Origin: Balneolaceae bacterium | GTDB lineage: Bacteria > Bacteroidota > Rhodothermia > Balneolales > Balneolaceae | DNA length: 14,757 nt | Assembly: GCA_007123785.1 (NCBI GenBank) | Contig: SLGL01000473.1 | Coordinates: 1-14,757 of the forward strand | Direction: 5' to 3' | In this document: one piece after another, positions 7,616 through 13,824 of the stretch | Numbering within the stretch: the stretch's first letter is position 1 | How the letters are laid out: the number at the start of each line of letters is the position of its first letter | Made by a program: the position numbers and the translations under genes | The notes under the pieces: model-generated | What the model was told of the DNA's origin: nothing | The model's database searches: none | Seen by the model: only the letters and a program-made list of their open reading frames with translations

Positions 7616-8060
7616 TAAGCTTCCGGTTGTAATTCTATACACCGATGGTGCGTGCAGCGGAAATCCCGGCCCGGGAGGATGGGGGGCATTGCTGATCCAC
7701 AAAAACAAGAAAAAAGAGCTGAGCGGTGGTGAACATCACACCACAAATAACCGTATGGAGATGCAAGCTGTGATTGAGGGCCTGAAAGCACTGAAACGCC
7801 CCTGTCATGTAAAAATCCACAGTGACAGCGCTCTTATTATTAATGCATTCAATAAAAGATGGATTGATGGCTGGCAAAAGCGGGACTGGAAAAAAGCCGA
7901 TAAAAAACCCGTGGAGAACAAAGAGCTGTGGCAGAAAATGCTTCAGCAGGCAGAGAAACATCGTGTTGAATGGATAAAAGTAAAGGGCCACTCCGGTGAT
8001 GAGCTGAATGATCGTGCTGACCGGCTTGCAGTAGAGGCTTCTAAAAAGTTTCAGGGGTGA
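7608..8060 (+). CDS. rnhA: Ribonuclease HI
   Basis: The enzyme cuts the RNA strand of RNA:DNA hybrids, clearing R-loops and helping to remove primers. The 150-residue length is typical of bacterial RNase HI. All catalytic residues are visible: D13 in YTDGACSGNPGPGGWG, E51 in NNRMEMQ, D73 in HSDSA and D138 in NDRADRLA, with the assisting histidine at H128 in KGHSG. The basic, Trp-rich handle region (W85 to W94, KRWIDGWQKRDWKK) that grips the hybrid is present. The ATG at 7608 lies inside the end of pyrF (ATGTCTGA overlap), implying translational coupling. The gene is convergent with the M50 protease gene, with only 20 bases between them and no obvious terminator. Confidence 0.98.
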   Translation: MSDKLPVVILYTDGACSGNPGPGGWGALLIHKNKKKELSGGEHHTTNNRMEMQAVIEGLKALKRPCHVKIHSDSALIINAFNKRWIDGWQKRDWKKADKKPVENKELWQKMLQQAEKHRVEWIKVKGHSGDELNDRADRLAVEASKKFQG

Positions 8061-8080
8061 TGATATTCCTTTTTCCCCGT

Positions 8081-9175
8081 TCAATAATCGAATGCCGATC
8101 GAAAGGTGAGAAATTCGTTAATATTGTTAAGATCCATCACACCGACCAGTTTCCCGTTTTCCATTACCGGGAAAAAATTACGGTTGTCCCGTCTGAGTTT
8201 TCGATAGGCTGAATGGAGAGGTTCGTGAGGATGCAGAATAACAAAATCGGTATCCATGATCCGGCGGACAGGTGTTTCTTTACCGGTTTTCTTGAGGGCT
8301 TCGGCCAGATCAGCCATATATATGATTCCATGTATCTGATAATCGTCAGATACGATAAAATCTTGTTCTGTAGTGGCGAGGATTCGCTCTACCGCTTTCT
8401 GTAAAGGTTCATCGGGGCGGAGGGTGGAATACTGGGTGATCATTGCATCACGTATGGTGTAGCCATCCATCAGGTCAAACTGCTGAATCATGATGTTTTC
8501 CGAGTGAGCGCCAAACCAAACAAATACTGGTATAACTACAAGAATGATACTGAAAAATAGTCCGTAAAGGAAAAAGAGGAGAGCCAGGAATTTTCCCAGG
8601 CCTGTTGCGATCCGTGTAGCTTCAACCCGTCCCATTTTCATTGACAGGACAGAGCGAAATATCCGGCCTCCATCCATCGGGAATGCCGGGATCATATTAA
8701 AAAGAACCAGGGCAAAGTTTGCCATCAGCAGGTAAAACATAAAGTTTTGGGAGGTGATAGTACTCAGCTCTTCCTGTAATGTTTCGGGGTCCATTCCTGC
8801 GTAGGCATCAATCGATACAAATGGAATTAGCAGCAGGGCAATTACAACATTAACAGCCGGTCCAGCAATGGCGATAATGAGCTCTTCTTTCGGATTATCT
8901 GGAATTTTCTTGAGATTGGCGACTCCCCCGATCGGCAGCAGGGTAATACTGCGGGTACCGATTCCATATTTTCTTGCGCTAAGTGCATGGCCAAATTCAT
9001 GAAGTACCACGCAGATAAAAATGCAGATGATAAAAAGGGAATGCCAGAAAAGAGTTGTAAAGTCACCCCCCTGAGTAAAAACAAGAAATGCAATAAAAAG
9101 AAAAAGCAGCCAAAATGTCCAGTGAATCTGAACTTTGATGCCAGCGAATCTGCCAAGATTTAGGGATGAACTCAT
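8081..9175 (-). CDS. Site-2-type zinc metalloprotease (M50) with C-terminal CBS pair
   Basis: This 364-residue integral membrane protein has hydrophobic segments at about 19-33 and 44-58. The second leads into the zinc-binding HEFGH (59-63), the conserved GGVANL follows at 83-88, and further membrane segments lie near 100-120 and 145-162. The third zinc ligand motif NMIPAFPMDGGR is at 160-171 (D168). Residues of about 240-357 form two CBS domains facing the cytoplasm, which in other proteins bind adenine nucleotides. Such intramembrane proteases cut membrane-bound regulators such as anti-sigma factors; the CBS pair suggests control by energy status, but the substrate here is unknown. The gene follows the LolA-like gene on the same strand, but a terminator lies between them, so it probably has its own promoter within 9176-9239. 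Confidence 0.95.
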   Translation of the reverse strand: MSSSLNLGRFAGIKVQIHWTFWLLFLFIAFLVFTQGGDFTTLFWHSLFIICIFICVVLHEFGHALSARKYGIGTRSITLLPIGGVANLKKIPDNPKEELIIAIAGPAVNVVIALLLIPFVSIDAYAGMDPETLQEELSTITSQNFMFYLLMANFALVLFNMIPAFPMDGGRIFRSVLSMKMGRVEATRIATGLGKFLALLFFLYGLFFSIILVVIPVFVWFGAHSENIMIQQFDLMDGYTIRDAMITQYSTLRPDEPLQKAVERILATTEQDFIVSDDYQIHGIIYMADLAEALKKTGKETPVRRIMDTDFVILHPHEPLHSAYRKLRRDNRNFFPVMENGKLVGVMDLNNINEFLTFRSAFDY

Positions 9176-9239
9176 ACCAATATGTGGCCAGGAGTTATGT
9201 TTTATGGTTGTTATAGTAAAATAGTACAGAACAAGTCAT

Positions 9240-9274
9240 AAAAAAAGCTGTGCAGAACAGAAGTTCTACACAGC
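9240..9274 (-). terminator. Rho-independent terminator of the LolA-like gene
   Basis: Read on the minus strand, GCTGTGTAGAAC and GTTCTGCACAGC (plus-strand arms 9263-9274 and 9247-9258) form a 12-bp stem with one mismatch and a 4-base loop, followed by seven T (9246-9240). It lies about 33 bases after the stop codon of the upstream minus-strand gene and 65 bases before the M50 protease start. Confidence 0.9.
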
Positions 9275-9290
9275 CTTTGGTTTTTAATGG

Positions 9291-9308
9291 AATTCTACGT
9301 GTAGAATT
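9291..9308. repeat. 18-base palindrome overlapping the stop codon of the LolA-like gene
   Basis: AATTCTACGTGTAGAATT has perfect 8-bp arms (9291-9298 and 9301-9308) around a central GT. Its right arm covers two bases of the TAA stop (plus-strand 9307-9309). The TTCTAC core also occurs in the neighbouring terminator arm. It may be a second small 3'-end hairpin or a binding site. Confidence 0.6.
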
Positions 9309-10131
9309 AGTCGGGGATATCGATATTAGTCTCAACTTCAAGAGTAATCATTCTCATGGCCATTCCATCTTCTTCAAGCATTTTTTCGAAGCGTTCAATC
9401 TGCGGGCGAATGGTTCGCTCCATGATCCGGCGCTGCATACCTGAGGCATTGTCCATCTGTTCCTGAAGCTGGCGGAGTCCCTGCCGGGCTTCGGCAAGGT
9501 CTTCGGCCGAAAACTGTTCGGAAATTCCTTCAATTTTCATCTCTGTGAGAAACGGCATTTGAATTCCGTTAACATTTTGGTAATCCTTCATATTAATATC
9601 CACTGAACCGGAAAATTCCTGGTCGAACTGCAGCTCAAAACTCATTCTTAGCAACACATAATCACTGGAATCAATATAAAGACGGCCGCTTTGAGCTTCT
9701 CCTTCCTCCGGCTGAGTGCCGCCCATCATATCTCCGTAAAAAGCTGACACATCTTCAATAAAAAGTACATGCGCCGTTCTGCCATCGATGGTTTCGGTGC
9801 CTTCGTAGGTGGCATTTTCCACGATGATGTCATAATTACGCTGGAAATTGTAATAATCGGCCGAAGGGCTGTCGGCACTGGAACTGACTTCCTGCATCGT
9901 TTCTGTGCCATCATCCATCGTTACTTTCCGGTAATAGGTAGTATCCGGTTCATCGGATTCAATAAGGCCTTCCATTTTGGTTATTACCATCATGGTTTCG
10001 ATGCCGGAAATGGAGTTGCTGTACTCACTGATCATTCTGTCCAGAATATCAGCAGCGCTCTGTGCATGTATTGTTACAGCGGAAAACAAAATCAATACCG
10101 CTGTTAATAGAGTTGTCATGAGCTTTTTCAT
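9307..10131 (-). CDS. Secreted LolA-fold-like protein with helical insert (274 aa)
   Basis: A clear signal peptide (MKKLMTTLLTAVLILFSAVTIHAQ, cleavage after HA at about residues 22-23) directs the product to the periplasm or envelope. The mature protein starts with a helix (AADILDRMISEY) and continues as beta strands. The order DGRTAHVLFI, LYIDSSDYVLLRMSFEL, VDINMKDYQNVNGIQMPF resembles the LolA/outer-membrane lipoprotein-sorting fold, in which an open barrel holds lipid. The similarity is a judgement by eye, not a confirmed family hit. Residues of about 207-255 are strongly helical and charged (Glu, Gln, Arg and Met rich), probably a helical hairpin placed before the last strand (MITLEVETNID). 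This is not usual for LolA. No partner gene such as lolC or lolE is adjacent. The true role is unknown. Confidence 0.6.
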   Translation of the reverse strand: MKKLMTTLLTAVLILFSAVTIHAQSAADILDRMISEYSNSISGIETMMVITKMEGLIESDEPDTTYYRKVTMDDGTETMQEVSSSADSPSADYYNFQRNYDIIVENATYEGTETIDGRTAHVLFIEDVSAFYGDMMGGTQPEEGEAQSGRLYIDSSDYVLLRMSFELQFDQEFSGSVDINMKDYQNVNGIQMPFLTEMKIEGISEQFSAEDLAEARQGLRQLQEQMDNASGMQRRIMERTIRPQIERFEKMLEEDGMAMRMITLEVETNIDIPD

Positions 10132-10536
10132 GTCTTAATGATTTAATTCGGTTGATTGGAATTCCAATGTTATTTCTTTTTCAGAAAAGCATCAATAGTT
10201 CATTCATTACAAACGAAAATTTAACCAAAAACGGATCAGTTTACTATTATTTATTCACTGAGAGATCGTATAGCTTATTTCAATCTTGCTTAGTTGTTGT
10301 GTTACATAATGAAACAAAGGGTTTTCCTCTCAAAAGTATCTTGTTTTTAAAGATACTGTTAACCATTCCTAAAAAGAAAAGCCTGATATAGTGGTTTTGA
10401 TTAAAAATAAAAGCGCTTTTTTATGTGTGTATAATAAGATTTTGTAAAATTTGGATTATAATTAAAAATATTTTGCAATTATTCTATTTCACATTGAAAT
10501 TTAAGGCGTTCGAAATATTAACCAAATACTATTTTT
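10132..10536. other. AT-rich divergent intergenic region upstream of amt
   Basis: This 405-base gap lies between the minus-strand LolA-like gene and amt and must hold both promoters. I see a perfect 12-bp palindrome, AAAAGCGCTTTT (10409-10420), and a wider inverted repeat, TTGTAAAAT (10442-10450) with ATTTTGCAA (10470-10478), which has one mismatch and a 19-base spacer. Both lie within 130 bases of the amt start and could be regulatory. I found no sigma-54 (-24/-12) motif with correct spacing. A 79-codon frame at 10152-10391 is judged non-coding. Confidence 0.5.
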
Positions 10537-11973
10537 ATGAGTAAAACGCTGAAAGCAGTTATTCTTTTATTTGTAATGGCTCTTCTTGCAGGGTATGTAG
10601 CTATCCAGGCCCAGTCGGATACACTGCCCGTTTTGGAAGAATCTGTTGCGGTGGAAACAATTGCCATTGAGGCCGCCATGCAGGAAGGGTATACAACTAT
10701 GGAAGAGTTTATCGCCTCTCCGGACTACGTAAAATTCGTTATTGATAATCTGTGGATTTTGATTGCCGCCTTTCTGGTATTGCTGATGCATCTTGGCTTT
10801 GCATCGGTGGAGAGCGGGCTAACCCAGTCGAAAAATGCAGTGAATGTGATCTATAAAAATGTATTTATTCTCTGTACCGGAATTCTCATCTATGCCTTTA
10901 TCGGCTTCCAGATAATGTATCCGGGTGATTTTAACGGAATCTTCGGATTTGGGGGCTTTGGGATTGGTTTTGATCCGTCTGACCCTGTTGGGATGCTTAC
11001 TCCGGCATACGGTGAAGAGATGACGATCTGGAGTGATTTTATTTTCCAGGCGATGTTTGCGGCAACCGCAGCAACGATCGTTTCGGGGTGTGTTACAGGA
11101 CGTATTAAACTGCCTGCATTTATGCTTTTTGGTGCACTTCTTCTGGCTTTTGCCTACCCGGTAACCGGAAGCTGGGTATGGGGCGGAGGATGGCTCGATG
11201 AGCTTGGCTTTTATGACTTTGCCGGTTCTACACTTGTTCACGGTGTTGGAGGTGCTGCCGGTCTTGCATGTGTGATTTTGCTGGGCGCCAGGACAGGAAA
11301 ATACAAAAATGGAAAAACTGTGGGGATTCCTGCACACAATATTCCCCTGGCTACCGTAGGGGTATTTTTACTTTGGATTGGCTGGTTTGGATTCAACGGC
11401 GGTTCGGTACTCAGTGCTGATCCGGCTGAAGTTTCCTTTGTTTTTGTAACTACGGCCCTTGCCGCCTGTGCGGGTGCACTTGCTGCAATGGTGACCACCC
11501 AGGTTGTCATGAAAAGTCTGGACGCGCCAATGGCGCTTAATGGAATTCTGGCCGGCCTTGTAGGCATAACCGCCGGAGCTGATGTAGTTTCTGTTATGAG
11601 TGCGGTAACCATCGGAGCCATTGCCGGCGTTATCGTGGTGCTGTCGATTGTTATGTTCGACAAGCTTAAACTGGATGATCCTGTGGGGGCCATTTCCGTT
11701 CATGGTGTGTGTGGCATCTGGGGAACTCTGGCAGTTGGAATTTTTTCTGCCCAGGCCAGTTTTTTGGTACAGTTGCTCGGAACCACAGTCATCCTGGCAG
11801 CGACATTTATCTTTTCTTATGCCGTTTTCGGTACCATCAAAGCCGTGATGGGTGTGCGTGTATCACCAGAGGTGGAGTCTGACGGTTTGGATATTTCCGA
11901 ACACGGAAATCAGGCTTATCCCGATTTCTCTCCGGTAAAAACAACAACTCAGCTTGGCCAGGTACCTGGCTGA
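10537..11973 (+). CDS. amt: Ammonium transporter (Amt/MEP/Rh family)
   Basis: This inner-membrane channel conducts ammonium or ammonia for assimilation. The protein has 478 residues: a signal-peptide-like N-terminus (cleavage near IQAQ, about residue 26), a linker, then the repeated hydrophobic segments of the 11-helix Amt fold. Pore residues are visible by comparison with E. coli AmtB: F170 and F174 (FQAMF block, the Phe gate), W215 in VWGGG, H235 in STLVHGVGG and H389 in VHGVCGIWG (the twin histidines). GFASVESGLTQSKNAVN is the first-helix signature. The tail (SDGLDISEHGNQAYPDF) has the conserved C-terminal motif through which PII proteins gate Amt. No glnK gene is adjacent, which is unusual, so regulation by a distant PII is inferred. 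A TorF-like porin gene follows on the same strand. Confidence 0.98.
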   Translation: MSKTLKAVILLFVMALLAGYVAIQAQSDTLPVLEESVAVETIAIEAAMQEGYTTMEEFIASPDYVKFVIDNLWILIAAFLVLLMHLGFASVESGLTQSKNAVNVIYKNVFILCTGILIYAFIGFQIMYPGDFNGIFGFGGFGIGFDPSDPVGMLTPAYGEEMTIWSDFIFQAMFAATAATIVSGCVTGRIKLPAFMLFGALLLAFAYPVTGSWVWGGGWLDELGFYDFAGSTLVHGVGGAAGLACVILLGARTGKYKNGKTVGIPAHNIPLATVGVFLLWIGWFGFNGGSVLSADPAEVSFVFVTTALAACAGALAAMVTTQVVMKSLDAPMALNGILAGLVGITAGADVVSVMSAVTIGAIAGVIVVLSIVMFDKLKLDDPVGAISVHGVCGIWGTLAVGIFSAQASFLVQLLGTTVILAATFIFSYAVFGTIKAVMGVRVSPEVESDGLDISEHGNQAYPDFSPVKTTTQLGQVPG

Positions 11974-11990
11974 TTCAGCAGTCAATAAAT

Positions 11991-12034
11991 AAAAAAAGGA
12001 GCACTTCCTGATGGAGTCAGGGTGCTCCTGTTGT
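11991..12034. terminator. Large hairpin between amt and the TorF-like gene
   Basis: AGGAGCAC (11997-12004) pairs with GTGCTCCT (12022-12029). An inner stem CCTGA/TCAGG (12007-12011 with 12017-12021) closes a 5-base loop, leaving a TT bulge. On the plus strand it is followed only by GTTGTTT, a weak U-tract. On the minus strand it is followed by seven T (complement of A 11991-11997). It could end amt transcription partially, stabilise the amt mRNA end, or stop antisense transcripts. Only partial termination would let the downstream gene share the amt promoter. Confidence 0.75.
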
Positions 12035-12080
12035 TTCCGCTCCTATTAAAATTCACAGAAACTTATCTCAATGTACAGCT

Positions 12081-12752
12081 ATGAAAACAAAACTTAAAAC
12101 TATCATTCTTCTTTTTGCAGGATCATTATTCCTTTTTAATGATGCCTTTTCACAAGTAAGTCTCAGTGCCGAGGTTATGAACCGCTATGTATGGAGAGGA
12201 GCCGATTTCGGCAATTCGCCCAGCATTCAGCCTGATATAAATTTTACAGCAGGAAATTTCGAAATTGGAACCTGGGCCGCATTCGCCACCAACGGAAATC
12301 CCGATGGGACTGAAGTGGATTTCTACGCAGGCTACACTATTGAATCTGCTGCAGGCGATTTCTCTTTTCTGGTTACAGATTATACTTTTCCCGAAGACCC
12401 AATGCACAATTACTTCAGCAGTGAATCCCACTTTGTGGAGCTTGGGCTTGGTTATTCAGGTACGGGATCGTTTCCGGTTAACTTTTTTATCGGTACATTT
12501 GTGACCAACGATGATGATAACTCCATCTACTCCAGGATTGGGTATGAGGCAGGGGATGTAGAGCTTTTTATGGGCTTTACTCCATCTGAATCAGCGCTCT
12601 ACGAAACCAACGGTGCAGCCATCATTGAAACTGGAATATCGGTTTCTAAAAGTGTGCAGATTACCGAGTTTTTCTCCATCGGACTAACCGGTTCGGTCAT
12701 TGCCAATCCAAACACGGATGATCTGTATTTTTTGTTTGGTTTCGGTTTTTAG
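12081..12752 (+). CDS. TorF-like putative outer-membrane porin (223 aa)
   Basis: The signal peptide (MKTKLKTIILLFAGSLFLFN) has a cleavage site at FS/Q, near residues 23-25. The mature protein begins SLSAEVMNRYVWRGADFG (YVWRG at 36-40) and continues with PSIQPDINF and FEIGTWAAF. This is the opening pattern of the TorF/'gcw_chp' (TIGR02001-type) family of small putative porins, which are often encoded with ammonium transporters and PII proteins. The remaining sequence is alternating beta strands (FYAGYTIE, VELGLGYSG, FFIGTFVT, SRIGYEAG, FSIGLTGSV) ending with an aromatic LFGFGF, the usual barrel end with terminal Phe. The gene lies 107 bases after amt on the same strand. That position suggests, but does not prove, a role in passage of ammonium or another small nitrogen compound across the outer membrane. 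A generic outer-membrane barrel is the cautious alternative. Confidence 0.7.
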   Translation: MKTKLKTIILLFAGSLFLFNDAFSQVSLSAEVMNRYVWRGADFGNSPSIQPDINFTAGNFEIGTWAAFATNGNPDGTEVDFYAGYTIESAAGDFSFLVTDYTFPEDPMHNYFSSESHFVELGLGYSGTGSFPVNFFIGTFVTNDDDNSIYSRIGYEAGDVELFMGFTPSESALYETNGAAIIETGISVSKSVQITEFFSIGLTGSVIANPNTDDLYFLFGFGF

Positions 12753-13197
12753 AAAGAAAAATGCCCGATCTACTACGATATCTACTGCGATAAAGCTTCG
12801 AAGAGCAGGGTTATGGGCAAAATGATGCGTTCGATCTTACGTAAGAAGCCGATTTAAACAGCTATACAGAAAACAATCTCCATGTTATATAACATGTAAC
12901 AAGCCGGATGAAACTTTTTTAGTCACTCCCTATATCCTGCCTCGAATACACCCTTCAACAAAGTTAAAAAAGCATAAATGCATATTAGCGGCAAGGCACA
13001 GCAACTTCCCAGGGTGCTGTATGAGGGTTTTACTTCAAAGATGTAACAAAATGTCTCAGAATCAGTTAAAAAAACTTCAAAAAATGTAAAACACGTTAAA
13101 TCCTATGAAAACAGGTGCATTAGTGGAGCAGAGTTACATAGTATGTGTTATACTTAATGAAACTATGTTATAAATAAGATGAACCAAAAAAGAAATT
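12753..13197. other. 445-base intergenic region with palindromes, no gene recognised
   Basis: I see no tRNA, riboswitch or convincing gene here. Visible structure includes two 12-base tandem copies, ATCTACTACGAT and ATCTACTGCGAT (12768-12791), and the palindrome TCTTACGTAAGA (12835-12846). ACAGCA/TGCTGT arms lie at 12998-13003 and 13015-13020, and ACATAGT/ACTATGT at 13136-13142 and 13162-13168. The last inverted repeat flanks a TATACT (13149-13154) about 45 bases before the lipoprotein start and may be its control region. No hairpin with a T run ends the TorF-like gene. Short frames at 12761-12793 (10 codons) and 12978-13046 (22 codons) lack ribosome-binding sites. Confidence 0.6.
12881..12896. 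repeat. 16-base perfect palindrome CATGTTATATAACATG
   Basis: The arms CATGTTAT and ATAACATG are exact reverse complements with no spacer. This is the form of a site for a dimeric regulator. It lies 128 bases after the TorF-like gene and about 300 bases before the lipoprotein gene, so which gene it would serve is unclear. Confidence 0.7.
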
Positions 13198-13755
13198 ATG
13201 CTTAAGAAATTAGGAGTACTTCTGCTAGTTGTGCTTTTCGCAGCTTGTCAGAGTGATACAGAACCCCAACAGCAAACAGCAGATCAGCCGCCGCAAGATC
13301 CAATGATGCAAGAGCAGCAGCCCATGGCAGATGCTGATGTTTCGGATGATGAACTTGAAACGTTTGTTGAAGTGAACATCAACTTCCAGGAAACCCAGAT
13401 GGGAGCTCAGGAAGAGATGATGGGAATTCTTGAAGAGGAAGAAATCTCGATAGAAAATTATAATCAGATTGCCCAGGGAATGCAGATGGGGCAGTCTGAA
13501 GAAGACCTGGAAGTAAGCTCTGATGAGATTGATAAATTTGAGCGGGCATCAGAAAGAGTTGCAGAAATCGAAGAACGCCTGGATGCTGAATTCGAAGAAG
13601 CTGTAGCTGCATCTGGTATGGACTCCGAGCGGTTTATGGAAATCAATATGATGATCCAGCAAAATCCTGAACTTATGCAGCGTGTTCAGCAGATGATTCA
13701 GCAGGAAGGGGGCATGGAAGGTCAGCAACAACAACCCCCTGCCGACGAATTTTAG
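13198..13755 (+). CDS. DUF4168-like lipoprotein with internal duplication (185 aa)
   Basis: The N-terminus (MLKKLGVLLLVVLFAAC) is a lipoprotein signal with lipobox LFAAC, so C17 should be lipidated and the protein anchored in the envelope. A Gln/Pro-rich linker follows (about 18-45). The body resembles DUF4168 proteins: acidic helices with a DELEKF-type start. It contains two copies of one unit at an exact 58-residue offset: V48-SDDELETF-56 matches V106-SSDEIDKF-114, and ENYNQI (86-91) matches ERFMEI (144-149). The C-terminus is rich in Gln and Met. There are no catalytic-looking residues; a stress- or envelope-associated helical protein is a guess. The gene stands alone, after a 445-base gap and before a strong terminator. 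Codons 1-17 make the ATG at 13198 the clear start despite a weak, A-rich leader. Confidence 0.8.
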   Translation: MLKKLGVLLLVVLFAACQSDTEPQQQTADQPPQDPMMQEQQPMADADVSDDELETFVEVNINFQETQMGAQEEMMGILEEEEISIENYNQIAQGMQMGQSEEDLEVSSDEIDKFERASERVAEIEERLDAEFEEAVAASGMDSERFMEINMMIQQNPELMQRVQQMIQQEGGMEGQQQQPPADEF

Positions 13756-13790
13756 GTTATAGATTTTAATAAATTCAACAAAACTAACAG

Positions 13791-13824
13791 CGCCATTCCT
13801 GGTATCCGGGGATGGCGTTTTTTT
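13791..13824 (+). terminator. Rho-independent terminator of the lipoprotein gene
   Basis: CGCCAT (13791-13796) pairs with ATGGCG (13812-13817), and the stem extends inward through a wobble pair and two C-G pairs (13798-13799 with 13809-13810). Seven T follow (13818-13824). The T run overlaps the stop codon of the convergent histidine kinase gene (13823-13825). The same hairpin could work less strongly on the minus strand. Confidence 0.9.

Noticed and set aside
7635..8084. 149-codon minus-strand frame opposite rnhA
   Set aside because: It mirrors the RNase HI coding sequence, whose active-site residues are all intact; no independent coding evidence.
10152..10391. 79-codon plus-strand frame in the gap upstream of amt
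   Set aside because: AT-driven, Phe/Leu/Lys-rich composition, no ribosome-binding site, and it lies where promoters are needed.
10437..10480. Possible sigma-54 promoter (TTGCA at 10473-10477) upstream of amt
   Set aside because: No GG dinucleotide lies at the required distance upstream; the nearest GG is about 20 bases away instead of 10.
10819..11337. 172-codon minus-strand frame inside amt
   Set aside because: It lies wholly opposite a full-length, motif-complete transporter and its translation is Cys/Lys/Ser-rich without recognisable features.
12978..13046. 22-codon frame in the gap before the lipoprotein gene
   Set aside because: No ribosome-binding site, no hydrophobic or leader-peptide character, and no tie to the next gene.
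12753..13197. tRNA or riboswitch in the 445-base gap
   Set aside because: No T-arm GTTCGA-type sequence, cloverleaf or recognisable riboswitch core could be found by eye.
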